From NCBI RefSeq assembly GCF_007830115.1, contig NZ_VLKP01000003.1, forward strand, positions 186,001-250,000: DNA of 64,000 nucleotides, in the 5' to 3' direction. The notes beneath the pieces were generated by a model that worked only from the letters and a program-made list of their open reading frames with translations, made no database searches and was not told the DNA's origin. Origin of the DNA: Aerolutibacter ruishenii. Its GTDB lineage: Bacteria; Pseudomonadota; Gammaproteobacteria; Xanthomonadales; Xanthomonadaceae. How positions within the stretch are numbered: position 1 is the first letter of the stretch; each line of letters begins with the position of its first letter. Below, piece by piece: positions 35,275-48,548 of this stretch. Position numbers and translations under genes: made by a program.

Positions 35275-36132
35275 ATGAAGACACCCCCAGGCCTGCAGGC
35301 TTTGATTGACGACGGCGTGATCGACGAGGTGATGCGCCCGCTCAAGAGTGGCAAGGAGGCCGCCGTGTACGTGGTGCGTGCCGGTGACGACGTGCGATGT
35401 GCCAAGGTCTACAAGGACATGGCGCAGCGCAGCTTCCAGCAACGGGTCCAGTACCAGGAAGGCCGCAAGGTGCGCGGCAGCCGCGAAGCCCGCGCGATCG
35501 GCAAGGCCAGCAAGTACGGGCGCAGGCAGCAGGAAACCGCCTGGAAGAACACCGAAGTCGACGCGCTCTACCAGCTGCGGGACGCCGGCGTGCGCGTACC
35601 CGAGCCGTATGGCTACTACCACGGCGTACTGGTGATGGAACTGGTGACCGACGCGGACGGCCACTCGGCGCCGCGGCTGGGCGAAGTGGAACTGGCACCC
35701 GAGCAGGCACGCGGCTTCCACCGGTTCCTGGTCCGCCACGTGGTGAAGATGCTGTGCGTCGGGCTGATCCACGGCGATCTGTCCGAATACAACGTGCTGG
35801 TCGCACCGGATGGCCCGGTCATCATCGACTTTCCGCAGGTAGTGAGCGCCGCGGGCAACAACGCCGCGCGGGCGATGCTGTTGCGCGACGTCAACAACAT
35901 CACCGCCAGCCTGGGGCGCTGGGCGCCCGAACTGCTGGACACCTGGTACGCCGAGGAAATGTGGGCGCTGTTCGAAGCCGGAGCGCTGCATCCGGACAGC
36001 GAGCTGACCGGCGAGTTCGTGGCTGACGACAGGGTGGCGGACGTCGATGGCGTGCGTCACGCCATCAACAACGCGCGTGAGGAAGCGTTGATCCGGCAGC
36101 AGGGCCGCGAGGCGGCGGCCGAGGCCGACTAG
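35275..36132 (+). CDS. RIO1-type serine protein kinase
   Basis: 285 residues, a bacterial RIO-family atypical kinase (compare Pseudomonas PA4780). The ATP lysine is in the segment DVRCAKVYKD, after a glycine-poor loop PLKSGKEAAVYVV. The catalytic loop is LIHGDLSEYNVLV, and the metal-binding Asp is in IIDFPQVV. The RIO-specific flexible loop follows the N-lobe (RSFQQRVQYQEGRKVRGSREA). Eukaryotic RIO1 acts in ribosome maturation. The bacterial substrates are unknown, although the divergent rRNA modification gene next to it is suggestive. It is convergent with metH, seven bases apart. Confidence 0.9.
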   Translation: MKTPPGLQALIDDGVIDEVMRPLKSGKEAAVYVVRAGDDVRCAKVYKDMAQRSFQQRVQYQEGRKVRGSREARAIGKASKYGRRQQETAWKNTEVDALYQLRDAGVRVPEPYGYYHGVLVMELVTDADGHSAPRLGEVELAPEQARGFHRFLVRHVVKMLCVGLIHGDLSEYNVLVAPDGPVIIDFPQVVSAAGNNAARAMLLRDVNNITASLGRWAPELLDTWYAEEMWALFEAGALHPDSELTGEFVADDRVADVDGVRHAINNAREEALIRQQGREAAAEAD

Positions 36133-36139
36133 GCGAACC

Positions 36140-38827
<2,688 letters not shown>

Positions 38828-38941
38828 GGACTCAGGGACCTGCGTCTGTGGCGGGCGGAGCGTCGCGCCGGTCAATGGCGCAGCGGCGCGCGGCCGCTGG
38901 ATGGCAGTGGCGCGTGTCGGTCGATGGGGCGTCCCACCGGC

Positions 38942-40042
38942 TCACGCGGCCGTCTCCAGGGTGGGCAGCTCACGGCGCGTCACGCCGGCGACTGCAGCGG
39001 CAATCGCGGCGATGTGCCCGGGGGTGGTGCCGCAACAGCCGCCCACCAGGTTCAACAGCCCCGCTTCGGCAAAGCTGCGCAGCACGGCCGCCATGTCGTC
39101 GGGCGTCTCGTCATAGCCGCCAAACGCATTGGGCAGGCCGGCATTGGGGTGACAGCTCACGTACGCATCCGCGACCCGTGCCAGCACGTCGATGTGCACG
39201 CGCAGGTCCTTGGCGCCGAGCGCGCAGTTCAGGCCAATGGCAAGCGGTTGCGCGTGGCGCAGCGAGTACCAGAATGCTTCCGCCGTCTGCCCGGAGAGCG
39301 TGCGTCCCGACGCATCGGTGATGGTGCCGGAGACCATCACCGGCAGCCGTGCGCCGCGGGCGTCGAAGGCTTCTTCGATCGCGAACAGCGCGGCCTTGGC
39401 ATTGAGGGTGTCGAACACCGTTTCCACCATCAGGATGTCGGCGCCGCCATCGATCAGACCGTCGGCGGCCTCGCGGTAGGCCACGCGCAGCTCATCGAAA
39501 CCGATGGCGCGGAATCCCGGGCGGTTGACGTCCGGGCTCAGCGAGGCGGTGCGGCTGGTGGGCCCCAGCACGCCGATCACGAAGCGGGGCTGCGACGGGT
39601 CGCGGGCCTCGGCCTCGTCGCAGGCGGCGCGGGCCAGGCGCGCGCCTTCCACGTTCAATTCGCGGGCCAGGTGTTGCAGGCCGTAGTCGGCCAGCGAGAT
39701 GGTGGTGGAATTGAACGTATTGGTCTCGACCAGGTCCGCGCCGGCGTCGAGGTACTGGCGATGGATGCCGGTGACGATGTCCGGGCGGGTAAGGCTGAGC
39801 AGGTCGTTGTTGCCACGCTGGTCGTGGCCGCAGCCACAACCGTCACCATGGGCGTGGCCCGCGTTGGGCGACCACAACCGGTCATAGCCTTCCGCGAAAC
39901 GCTCGCCGCGGTAATCGGCTTCCTGCAGCTGGTGCTGCTGGATCATCGTGCCCATCGCCCCGTCGATGACGAGGATGCGCTCACGCAGGCGCTGTTGCAG
40001 CGTTTCGGCACGGATGGGATTGAGCCAGGGGAGGGTGTTCAT
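38942..40042 (-). CDS. metH: Methionine synthase MetH, N-terminal half (homocysteine S-methyltransferase domain)
   Basis: 366 residues from the ATG at 40042; a GTG at 40054 directly after the upstream stop is an alternative. It is a complete homocysteine-binding barrel: [11 protein letters not shown] at the start and zinc ligands in GLNCALGAK and [12 protein letters not shown] short His/Gly/Cys insert is seen ([16 protein letters not shown]). It supplies zinc-activated homocysteine to the cobalamin domain encoded by the next gene. It follows the ArsR-methyltransferase gene after 12 bases, so the two are co-transcribed. It ends in TGA, after which the same frame stays open into the second half. 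Confidence 0.94.
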   Translation of the reverse strand: MNTLPWLNPIRAETLQQRLRERILVIDGAMGTMIQQHQLQEADYRGERFAEGYDRLWSPNAGHAHGDGCGCGHDQRGNNDLLSLTRPDIVTGIHRQYLDAGADLVETNTFNSTTISLADYGLQHLARELNVEGARLARAACDEAEARDPSQPRFVIGVLGPTSRTASLSPDVNRPGFRAIGFDELRVAYREAADGLIDGGADILMVETVFDTLNAKAALFAIEEAFDARGARLPVMVSGTITDASGRTLSGQTAEAFWYSLRHAQPLAIGLNCALGAKDLRVHIDVLARVADAYVSCHPNAGLPNAFGGYDETPDDMAAVLRSFAEAGLLNLVGGCCGTTPGHIAAIAAAVAGVTRRELPTLETAA

Positions 40043-40054
40043 GGGCTGCGGCAC

Positions 40055-40996
40055 TCAGCGGGCAACGAGCGGCTTGCGCGCGATGAGCGCGATGACTTCG
40101 AAGTGCGGCGGACGACGTTCCCGCGTGACGGTGTCGCACGAGACGATGTCGAACCCGGCACGACTGGCGAAACGGCTCAGCTCCTTCTCGCTGAAACCCA
40201 GGTTCACATGGCCAAACCCTTCCACCGCGTTGCGGTGTTCGTGCTTGGCCAGGCTGGTCAGCAGCAGGCGACCGCCGGGCCGCAGCACGCGTGCGGCCTC
40301 CAGCACGGCCTGCGCCGGATGTTCGGCATAGGTCAGCGCATGCATCAGCACGACCAGGTCGAACTGCTCGTCGGCGAAGGGCAGGGCATGCATGTTGCCC
40401 TCGCGCACTTCCACGTTCTTCAGCTTGCGCAGGCGCTCGGAGGCGGCCAGCACCACCTTGGTGCTGGAATCCAGGCACACGTAGCGGTGCGAGTGGGGGG
40501 CAAGAAGTTCGGCCAGCACACCGTCGCCCGAGGCGATGTCGAGCACGTCGCCCGGTTCCAGCAGTGGCAGGGCTGAGCGGGCCATCGCTTCCCAGGTGCG
40601 CCCTGGCGAGTAGTGGCGCTCCATGTCGCCGGCCACCGAGTCGGCCCAGTTCTGGTCCGCGGCGCGGCTGGCCAGCACCTCGGTCACGCGATCGGCGTCC
40701 TGGCGCAACAGCGGGTCGTCGCTGCCTTCGCGCAGGGTTTGCCACAACGCGCGTTGCGCCGCATCAAGAGCGGTGTCATCAAAGCGGTAATACGCCGAAA
40801 CGCCGGCGCGCCGGTCACGCACCAGCCCGGCTTCCTTGAGCTTGGCCAGGTGGGTGGAAACACGTGGCTGGGCCAGCCGGGTGATGGCGGACAGTTCCGC
40901 CACGGTCAGTTCCTCGCGTTCCAGCAGTGCGAGCAGCCGCACCCGGGTGGCGTCGGCGAACACCTTCAGTCGGGACGACCAGCCTTCCAGATCCAT
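40055..40996 (-). CDS. ArsR-family regulator fused to a SAM-dependent methyltransferase domain (SahR-like)
   Basis: 313 residues. The N-terminal ArsR winged helix (about 5-80: VFADATRVRLLALL, LAQPRVSTHLAKLKEAGLV) is fused to a class I methyltransferase fold (about 120-260: VLDIASGDGVLAELLA, VLRPGGRLLLTSL). The catalytic status of the second domain is unknown; it may serve as a sensor for SAM or S-adenosylhomocysteine. Regulators of this design control SAM-cycle genes such as metH. Its position at the head of the metH unit, and a palindrome 20 bases before its start, support autoregulation and metH control. Confidence 0.88.
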   Translation of the reverse strand: MDLEGWSSRLKVFADATRVRLLALLEREELTVAELSAITRLAQPRVSTHLAKLKEAGLVRDRRAGVSAYYRFDDTALDAAQRALWQTLREGSDDPLLRQDADRVTEVLASRAADQNWADSVAGDMERHYSPGRTWEAMARSALPLLEPGDVLDIASGDGVLAELLAPHSHRYVCLDSSTKVVLAASERLRKLKNVEVREGNMHALPFADEQFDLVVLMHALTYAEHPAQAVLEAARVLRPGGRLLLTSLAKHEHRNAVEGFGHVNLGFSEKELSRFASRAGFDIVSCDTVTRERRPPHFEVIALIARKPLVAR

Positions 40997-41015
40997 CGTG
41001 CACCTTTAATCAATC

Positions 41016-41033
41016 TATCGCGATATAGCGATA
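41016..41033. promoter_or_regulatory. Palindromic operator candidate TATCGC-N6-GCGATA
   Basis: TATCGC (41016-41021) and GCGATA (41028-41033) are perfect inverted repeats around GATATA. The site lies 20-37 bases upstream of the ArsR-methyltransferase ATG and about 135 bases upstream of the divergent acyl-CoA dehydrogenase gene. It is an AT-rich island in a GC-rich region, as expected for an autoregulatory site. Confidence 0.6.
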
Positions 41034-41080
41034 ATTGTGGGCCGGGCGATGGCGGGGGTCAAGCGGCATGATCTCGGTCA

Positions 41081-41110
41081 TTGGGGTTCCACGGCAGTGC
41101 CAGCTACAAT
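41081..41110 (+). promoter_or_regulatory. Candidate promoter of the acyl-CoA dehydrogenase gene
   Basis: TTGGGG (41081-41086) and TACAAT (41105-41110) are separated by 18 bases, 55 bases before the GTG start. The -10 is good; the -35 is only moderate. Confidence 0.35.
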
Positions 41111-41165
41111 TGCACTTGTAACCATTCGCGGGCGCGTGCCGCCCACAGCCAGTCGAGGTGCTTTC

Positions 41166-42326
<1,161 letters not shown>

Positions 42327-42544
42327 CCAGCCATGACATGCCTGCAAGGCAAAGCCGTGCCCGCCGCCGTCTGCCATGTGCACCGCGGTGGCGATCGCCG
42401 CGATAAACCGATCGCCCGTCGTGGCGTCGTGACCGCCCCGCTCCGCGGGCTGGGCGACGTGCGCGACGGTGTTGTTCCCCGCTGACTTTCCCCGACTGGC
42501 CTGCGCGAGAGCGTGGGCCTCACTGCATTGGAACCAACGTACCC

Positions 42545-45500
42545 ATGAGTACTGCCGCCAAAGCTCCAGCCAAACCCCGCGGTAAAGCCCGCGCCGCTGT
42601 GGCCGAAACCGACGCCGTATCCCTTGAACCCATCCTGGCCGCCGTGCGCAAGCGCGTGCCGAAGGCGCGCCAGGCGGAGGCCGAGGCGTTCGCCAGCGAC
42701 TTCTATCGCCGCATGAGCACGGACGAATTGCCGCAGCACGACGCCGAAGGCTGGGCCGCGCTGGCGGTGGACATGCTGGACTTCGCGCGCACCCGCAAGC
42801 CGGGCACTGCGCTGATCCGCCTGTTCAACCCGAACTGCAAGGAACAGGGCTGGGAATCGCCGCACACTGCGCTGCAGATCGCCAACGACGACATGCCGTT
42901 CCTCGTGGATTCGGTGACGATGGCGCTGGCCGAGCGCGGTATCGGCGTGCATGTGCTGGGCCATCCGGTGGTCAAGCTGACGCGCGACAAGGCCGGCAAG
43001 GTGACCGCGGTGGGCCAGGGCGTGGCCGAATCGCTGATGTGCCTGGAGATCGATCGCCAGGCACCGGAGTCCATGGCCGAAATCAAGTCGGTGGTGGAAG
43101 AGGTGCTGGATGACGTCCGCGCCATCGTCGCCGACTGGTCGACGATGCGGGACAGGATGACCGGCGTCGCCGCGGACCTGGTCAATCGCCAGATGCCGGT
43201 CGATGCGGCCGGCCGTGCCGAAGCGCAGGAGTTCCTGCGCTGGGCGGCCGACGATCATTTCACCTTCCTCGGCTACCGCGAATACGAAGTGGCCAAGGAA
43301 GGCGGCAAGGACGTGCTGCGCGCGGTGAAGAACAGCGGCCTGGGCCTGCTGCGTGGCAAGGAGGTGGGCAAGTCGCGACTGCTGACGTCGCTTGCGGCGC
43401 ACTACATGCCGCAGTCGGGTTCCGTCGATGCGCTGATCCTGACCAAGACCAATGCGCGCTCGACCGTGCACCGTCCGGGCTACATGGACTACATCGGCGT
43501 ACTGACCTTTGACAAGGACGGCAAGCCGGTCCGCGAGGAGCGTTTCCTCGGCCTGTATACCTCCAGCGCGTACACGCGCCGCCCGTGGGACATTCCGCTG
43601 GTGCGCCAGCGCCACGAGTACGTCATGGACCAGTCGGGACTGGCGCCGGACAGCCATAGTGGCAAGGCGCTGCGCCACATCCTGGAAACGCTGCCGCGCG
43701 ACGAGATGTTCCAGGCCAACGAGCAGGAACTGCTGAGGACCGCCAGCGGCATCCTCGGGCTTCAGGAGCGCGTTCGCAGCAAGCTGTTCCTGCGTCGCGA
43801 CCGTTACGGCCGTTTCTTCTCGGGCCTGGTGTACATCCCGCGCGAGCGCTTCAATACCGATGTGCGACTGCGCATCGAGGCGATGCTCAAGCGCGTGCTG
43901 CACGGTGAGCACATCGACTCCACGGTGGTGATGGGCGAGTCGCCGCTGGCGCAGTTGCACCTGCTGGTGCGACCGAAGTCCGGCGAAGCGGTGGAAGTGG
44001 ACAACGCCGCCATCGAGGCGGAGTTGGCCGCCATCGTGCGCAACTGGCAGGACGACCTGCGCGACGTGCTGGTCAAGCGCCATGGCGAGGAAAAGGGCCT
44101 CAAGCTGGCCAACGGCCTGGGTCGCGCGCTGCCGCGTGGCTACATCGAAGGCGCATCCGCGGCAGTCGCCGCCGATGACGTCGAGAACCTGGCCGCGCTG
44201 AAGGGCGACCACGATCTGCGCCTGAGCCTGTACCGTGCCCACGGCGTCGGCGACCTGCGCCTCAAGTTCTACCGTCTTGGCTCGGACCTGCAGTTGTCCG
44301 ACGCACTGCCGCTGATGGAGAACATGGGCCTGCGTGTGCTCACCGAGCATCCGTACCGCCTGGCGGCGGGCGACACCATCGCGCACATCCAGGACTTCGA
44401 CGTGGCGGTGGCCAGCAAGCAGTTGGACGTCGAGGCCAACCGCGCGCAGTTCGAGGATGCGTTCGTGCGTGCGTGGCGCGGCGAAGTGGAGAACGATGCC
44501 TTCAACCGCCTGGTGCTGGGCGCAGGCCTGACGTGGCGCCAGGTCGCCATGCTGCGCGCGTACTGCAAGTACCTGCTGCAGGTGGGCGTGCCGTTCTCGC
44601 AGCATTACGTGGAAGAGACGTTCAACCGCTATCCGTTGCTGGCGCGCATGCTGGTGGAGTTGTTCGAGGCCCGCTTCGACCCGTCGACCGGCAAGGAGAG
44701 CAAGGCCGAGATCAAGGCCGGCGTGGAGCGCTTCACCCGCCAGATTGAAGCCCTGGCCGGTGGCGACGAAGCGGTGATGGCCGTGGTCAAGCCGGTCATC
44801 GACGCCCGCGCCTGCAAGCGCGAGGCCCAGACCGAAGCCGCGCGCGCCGCGCTGCTCGGCCTGCTGGACCGCGTCAGCAGCCTGGACGAGGACCGCATCC
44901 TGCGCAGCTTCATTGGCGTGATCGAAGCCACGCTGCGCACCAGCTACTACATGGAGCGCAAGGATGGCGTGCGCGCCGACGGTGGTCCGGCGGACTACGT
45001 CAGCTTCAAGTTCGACGCGGCCAAGGTGCCGGATGCCCCCAAGCCGCGCCCGTACCGCGAGATCTTCGTGTACGGCCCGCGCGTGGAAGGCGTGCACCTG
45101 CGCTTTGGCCCGGTGGCCCGTGGTGGCCTGCGCTGGTCGGACCGCCGCGAGGACTTCCGCACCGAGGTGCTGGGCCTGGTGAAGGCACAGATGGTGAAGA
45201 ACACCGTGATCGTGCCAGTGGGCTCGAAGGGCGGCTTCTTCGCCAAGCAGCTGCCGGACCCGTCGGTGGATCGCGACACGTGGTTCAACGAGGGCGTGGC
45301 CTGCTACAAGCGCTTCATCAACGGCCTGCTGGACATCACCGACAACATCGTCGACGGCAAGATCGTGCCGCCGCTGAACGTGGTGCGCCACGATAATGAC
45401 GACCCGTACCTGGTGGTGGCGGCCGACAAGGGCACCGCGACTTTCTCCGATACGGCCAATGGCATCGCGCGTGCGCACGGCTTCTGGATGGACGACGCGT

Positions 45501-47527
45501 TCGCCTCGGGCGGTTCGGTGGGCTACGACCACAAGGGCATGGGCATCACCGCGCGCGGTGCGTGGGAGTCGGTCAAGCGCCACTTCCGTGCGCTGGGCCG
45601 GGACAGCCAGAAGCAGGACTTCACCGCGGTGGGCGTGGGCGACATGTCCGGTGACGTGTTCGGCAACGGCATGCTGCTGAGCAGGCACATCCGCCTGGTC
45701 GCGGCGTTCGACCATCGCCACATCTTCATCGATCCGAACCCGGATGCCGCGGTGACGTTCAAGGAGCGCCAGCGCATGTTCAAGGTGCCGCGCTCCAGCT
45801 GGGCCGACTACGACGCCAAGCTGATCAGTAAGGGCGGCGGCGTGTTCCCGCGTTCGGCGAAGTCCATTGCGCTGTCGGCCGAGGCCAAGGCGGCGCTGGG
45901 CATCGATGCGTCGGTGGCGGCGATGAGCCCGACCGATCTGATGAGCGCCATCCTCAAGGCGCCGGTGGACCTGCTGTGGAACGGCGGCATTGGCACCTAC
46001 GTCAAGGCCAGCACCGAATCCCACGCCGACGTGGGTGACCGTGCCAACAACGCCCTGCGCGTGAACGGCCGTGACCTGCGCTGCAAGGTGGTGGGCGAGG
46101 GCGGCAACCTGGGCATGACCCAGCTGGGCCGCATCGAGGCCGCGCTGCATGGCGTGCTGCTCAACACCGACTTCATCGACAATTCGGCCGGCGTGGACAC
46201 CTCGGACCACGAGGTGAACATCAAGATCCTGCTCAACGACGTGGTGCAGTCGAAGAAACTCACGGTGGACGGCCGCAACAAGCTGCTCGCCGCGATGACC
46301 GACGAGGTCGCGGGCCTGGTGCTCAACGACAACTACCGCCAGAACCAGGCGATCAGCCTGATGGAGCGGATGAGCCTGAGCCGCCTGGGTTCCAAGCAGC
46401 ACTTCATCCGCACGCTGGAATCGCAGGGCCTGCTGGACCGCCAGATCGAGTTCCTGCCCTCCGATGCCGAGATCAGCGACCGCAAGGCTCGCGGCCAGGG
46501 CCTGACCCGTCCCGAGCTGGCGGTGCTGCTGTCCTATTCCAAGCTGGTGCTGTTCCAGCAGTTGCTGGAGTCCAACGTGCCGGAGGACGGTTACCTCTCC
46601 AAGGAACTGGTGCGTTACTTCCCGCAGCCGCTGCAGGAAAAGTACGCCAAGGTCATGGAAGGCCATCGCCTGAAGCGCGAGATCATCGCCACCGCCGTGA
46701 CCAACTCCATGGTCAACCGCATGGGCGCGACCTTCACCCTGCGCATGACCGAGGACACCGGGCGTTCCCCGGCCGAGGTGGCCAAGGCCTACACCATCGC
46801 CCGTGAGGCGGTGGACGCGCGCGAACTGTGGGCGCAGATCGACGCGCTGGACGGCAAGGTGCCGGAAGGCGTGCAGATCGATGCGTTGCAGACCATCTGG
46901 ACCCTGCTGCGCTCGATGAGCCGCTGGATCCTTTCGCGGCCGGGTGCGATCCCCGAGATCACCGCGGCGATGGCGCGCTATGGTGCCGGCATCAAGGCGG
47001 TGCGCGAGGCGTTGCCCTCGGTGCTGTCGGACGCGCGTCGCACCGCGTACGAAGCCCGCCTGGTCGAGTGGAAGGGCAAGGGCCTGCCGGTGGCGCTGGC
47101 CACCCAGCTCGCCGCCCTGCCGACGCTGGAGTTCGCATGCGACATCGTCGAGGTCGCGCAGGCTCGCAAGCTGACGCCAGTTGAAGTCGCCAAGGGCTAC
47201 TTCGCGCTGGGTGCGGCACTGCAGTTGCCGTGGCTGTACGAGCAGGTGGATGCATTGGACGTCAGCGGGCGTTGGCAGGCGATGGCCCGCAGCGCATTGC
47301 GTGACGAGTTGGCGGTCCAGCAGCGCACCCTGGCGAGCCAGATCCTGGCCGGCGCCGGCAAGAAGCCGCCGGAAGCCAAGGTGGAGGCGTGGATGCAGCG
47401 TGACGAGTCGACCCTGCGTTTCACCCTTGCCATGCTCAATGACCTGCTCAGCCAGAAGTCGCTCGACTATCCGACCCTGTCGGTGGCCGCGCGCCGCCTG
47501 GCGCAGTTGGCCTCGGCCGCGGAGTAA
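42545..47527 (+). CDS. gdhB: NAD-specific glutamate dehydrogenase, large (180-kDa) type
   Basis: 1660 residues. It oxidatively deaminates glutamate to 2-oxoglutarate with NAD+, mainly in amino acid catabolism. The order is typical of the L-GDH180 class: a long N-terminal regulatory part with ACT-like modules (about 1-720), the catalytic domain (about 750-1250, with GPVARGGLRWSDRREDFRTE and the lysine loop VPVGSKGGFFAKQ), and a helical C-terminal part. VVGEGGNLGMTQLGRIE lies in the coenzyme domain. The product feeds the 2-oxoglutarate dehydrogenase encoded elsewhere in the window. It is monocistronic, with a 217-base upstream gap in which I see no convincing promoter. Confidence 0.96.
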   Translation: MSTAAKAPAKPRGKARAAVAETDAVSLEPILAAVRKRVPKARQAEAEAFASDFYRRMSTDELPQHDAEGWAALAVDMLDFARTRKPGTALIRLFNPNCKEQGWESPHTALQIANDDMPFLVDSVTMALAERGIGVHVLGHPVVKLTRDKAGKVTAVGQGVAESLMCLEIDRQAPESMAEIKSVVEEVLDDVRAIVADWSTMRDRMTGVAADLVNRQMPVDAAGRAEAQEFLRWAADDHFTFLGYREYEVAKEGGKDVLRAVKNSGLGLLRGKEVGKSRLLTSLAAHYMPQSGSVDALILTKTNARSTVHRPGYMDYIGVLTFDKDGKPVREERFLGLYTSSAYTRRPWDIPLVRQRHEYVMDQSGLAPDSHSGKALRHILETLPRDEMFQANEQELLRTASGILGLQERVRSKLFLRRDRYGRFFSGLVYIPRERFNTDVRLRIEAMLKRVLHGEHIDSTVVMGESPLAQLHLLVRPKSGEAVEVDNAAIEAELAAIVRNWQDDLRDVLVKRHGEEKGLKLANGLGRALPRGYIEGASAAVAADDVENLAALKGDHDLRLSLYRAHGVGDLRLKFYRLGSDLQLSDALPLMENMGLRVLTEHPYRLAAGDTIAHIQDFDVAVASKQLDVEANRAQFEDAFVRAWRGEVENDAFNRLVLGAGLTWRQVAMLRAYCKYLLQVGVPFSQHYVEETFNRYPLLARMLVELFEARFDPSTGKESKAEIKAGVERFTRQIEALAGGDEAVMAVVKPVIDARACKREAQTEAARAALLGLLDRVSSLDEDRILRSFIGVIEATLRTSYYMERKDGVRADGGPADYVSFKFDAAKVPDAPKPRPYREIFVYGPRVEGVHLRFGPVARGGLRWSDRREDFRTEVLGLVKAQMVKNTVIVPVGSKGGFFAKQLPDPSVDRDTWFNEGVACYKRFINGLLDITDNIVDGKIVPPLNVVRHDNDDPYLVVAADKGTATFSDTANGIARAHGFWMDDAFASGGSVGYDHKGMGITARGAWESVKRHFRALGRDSQKQDFTAVGVGDMSGDVFGNGMLLSRHIRLVAAFDHRHIFIDPNPDAAVTFKERQRMFKVPRSSWADYDAKLISKGGGVFPRSAKSIALSAEAKAALGIDASVAAMSPTDLMSAILKAPVDLLWNGGIGTYVKASTESHADVGDRANNALRVNGRDLRCKVVGEGGNLGMTQLGRIEAALHGVLLNTDFIDNSAGVDTSDHEVNIKILLNDVVQSKKLTVDGRNKLLAAMTDEVAGLVLNDNYRQNQAISLMERMSLSRLGSKQHFIRTLESQGLLDRQIEFLPSDAEISDRKARGQGLTRPELAVLLSYSKLVLFQQLLESNVPEDGYLSKELVRYFPQPLQEKYAKVMEGHRLKREIIATAVTNSMVNRMGATFTLRMTEDTGRSPAEVAKAYTIAREAVDARELWAQIDALDGKVPEGVQIDALQTIWTLLRSMSRWILSRPGAIPEITAAMARYGAGIKAVREALPSVLSDARRTAYEARLVEWKGKGLPVALATQLAALPTLEFACDIVEVAQARKLTPVEVAKGYFALGAALQLPWLYEQVDALDVSGRWQAMARSALRDELAVQQRTLASQILAGAGKKPPEAKVEAWMQRDESTLRFTLAMLNDLLSQKSLDYPTLSVAARRLAQLASAAE

Positions 47528-47593
47528 GTGACGCGGGTGTAATGGACCCCGTCTGGCTCCGGGTTATGCTGTCGGCATGCCCCGGAGCCTTCG

Positions 47594-48367
47594 ATGACCC
47601 AGTCGCCCCGCATCGCTTTCCTGGCCAGTCACGCCGAAGAGGCACAGAACGCGCTCGCCCCGCTGGTCGAGCGCCACGGTCAGCATGCCCCTGCCGATGC
47701 GGACGTCGTGGTCGCGCTGGGTGGCGACGGCTTCATGCTGCAGACCCTCCATCGCCACGGTTCGCTGGGCAAACCCGTGTACGGGATGAAGCTCGGCACG
47801 GTCGGCTTCCTGATGAACCACCACAGCCCTGACGGGTTGCTCGACCGCCTGCAGGCGGCCGAGCCGGCGGTGTTGCGCCCGTTGGAAATGCTGGCGCAGA
47901 CCGAGTCCGGCGCGACCGCCGGTTCGTTGGCCTACAACGAGGTTTCGCTGCTGCGCCAGACCCGCCAGGCCGCGCACGTCCGCATCGAACTCAACGGCCA
48001 GACGCGGTTGGACGAGTTGATCTGCGATGGCGTGCTGGTGGCCACGCCGGCCGGCAGCACGGCCTACAACTTTTCGGCCCATGGCCCGATCCTGCCGCTC
48101 GGGGCCAATGTCATGGCGCTGACGCCCATTGCCGCGTTCCGTCCCCGGCGCTGGCGTGGGGCGGTACTCAAGGCTGATACCGAGGTGCGCTTCCAGGTGC
48201 TGGACCCGTACAAGCGGCCGGTCAGTGCCACCGCGGATTCGCACGAGGTGCGCGACGTGGTGGAAGTGGTGATCCGCGAGTCGCGGGATCGGACGGTTAC
48301 GTTGCTGTTTGATCCGGAGCACAACCTTGAGGAGCGGATGCTGGCGGAGCAGTTCACGAGCGGATGA
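47594..48367 (+). CDS. nadK: NAD kinase
   Basis: 257 residues. It phosphorylates NAD to NADP. The catalytic GGDG motif is in [14 protein letters not shown], with the NE/D motif in [10 protein letters not shown] and the conserved [17 protein letters not shown] loop. It is shorter than E. coli NadK (292), in line with the short class found in xanthomonads and alphaproteobacteria. GGAG lies six bases before the ATG. The downstream gap carries a large inverted repeat, after which a 5'-nucleotidase gene follows. Confidence 0.95.
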   Translation: MTQSPRIAFLASHAEEAQNALAPLVERHGQHAPADADVVVALGGDGFMLQTLHRHGSLGKPVYGMKLGTVGFLMNHHSPDGLLDRLQAAEPAVLRPLEMLAQTESGATAGSLAYNEVSLLRQTRQAAHVRIELNGQTRLDELICDGVLVATPAGSTAYNFSAHGPILPLGANVMALTPIAAFRPRRWRGAVLKADTEVRFQVLDPYKRPVSATADSHEVRDVVEVVIRESRDRTVTLLFDPEHNLEERMLAEQFTSG

Positions 48368-48379
48368 GGGTGTATGGGC

Positions 48380-48450
48380 GGCGGGTATCGGCGGGTCCGG
48401 GCATTCGCTCCCCGATACTCGCTCGGTGCCCGGACCCGCCGATACCCGCC
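48380..48450. repeat. REP-like 24-bp perfect inverted repeat after nadK
   Basis: Arms 48380-48403 and 48427-48450 are perfect reverse complements (GGCGGGTATCGGCGGGTCCG and so on) separated by 23 bases. The arm itself contains the doubled motif GGCGGGT-ATC-GGCGGGT. It starts 13 bases past the nadK stop and has no T-run. A REP-type repeat or a stabilising mRNA 3' hairpin is likely. Confidence 0.7.
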
Positions 48451-48548
48451 CTCCAACGGTGTGGGCAGAGCCAAAAACATGAGCGTCGGCTTTTGGACGC
48501 TCCCACCACGTCTCAGCCAAAGAGACCCACACCCTGCACAATGACCCC

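Noticed and set aside
42390-42416. A GGCGAT/ATCGCC inverted repeat after the acyl-CoA dehydrogenase gene as a terminator.
   Set aside because: The stem is six or seven bases with a long loop and no T-run; chance is likely in this GC-rich gap.
48481-48502. A minus-strand intrinsic terminator (GAGCGTC stem with T-run).
   Set aside because: Both flanking genes are on the plus strand, so no transcript is known to need it; it is mentioned only as part of the repeat-rich gap.
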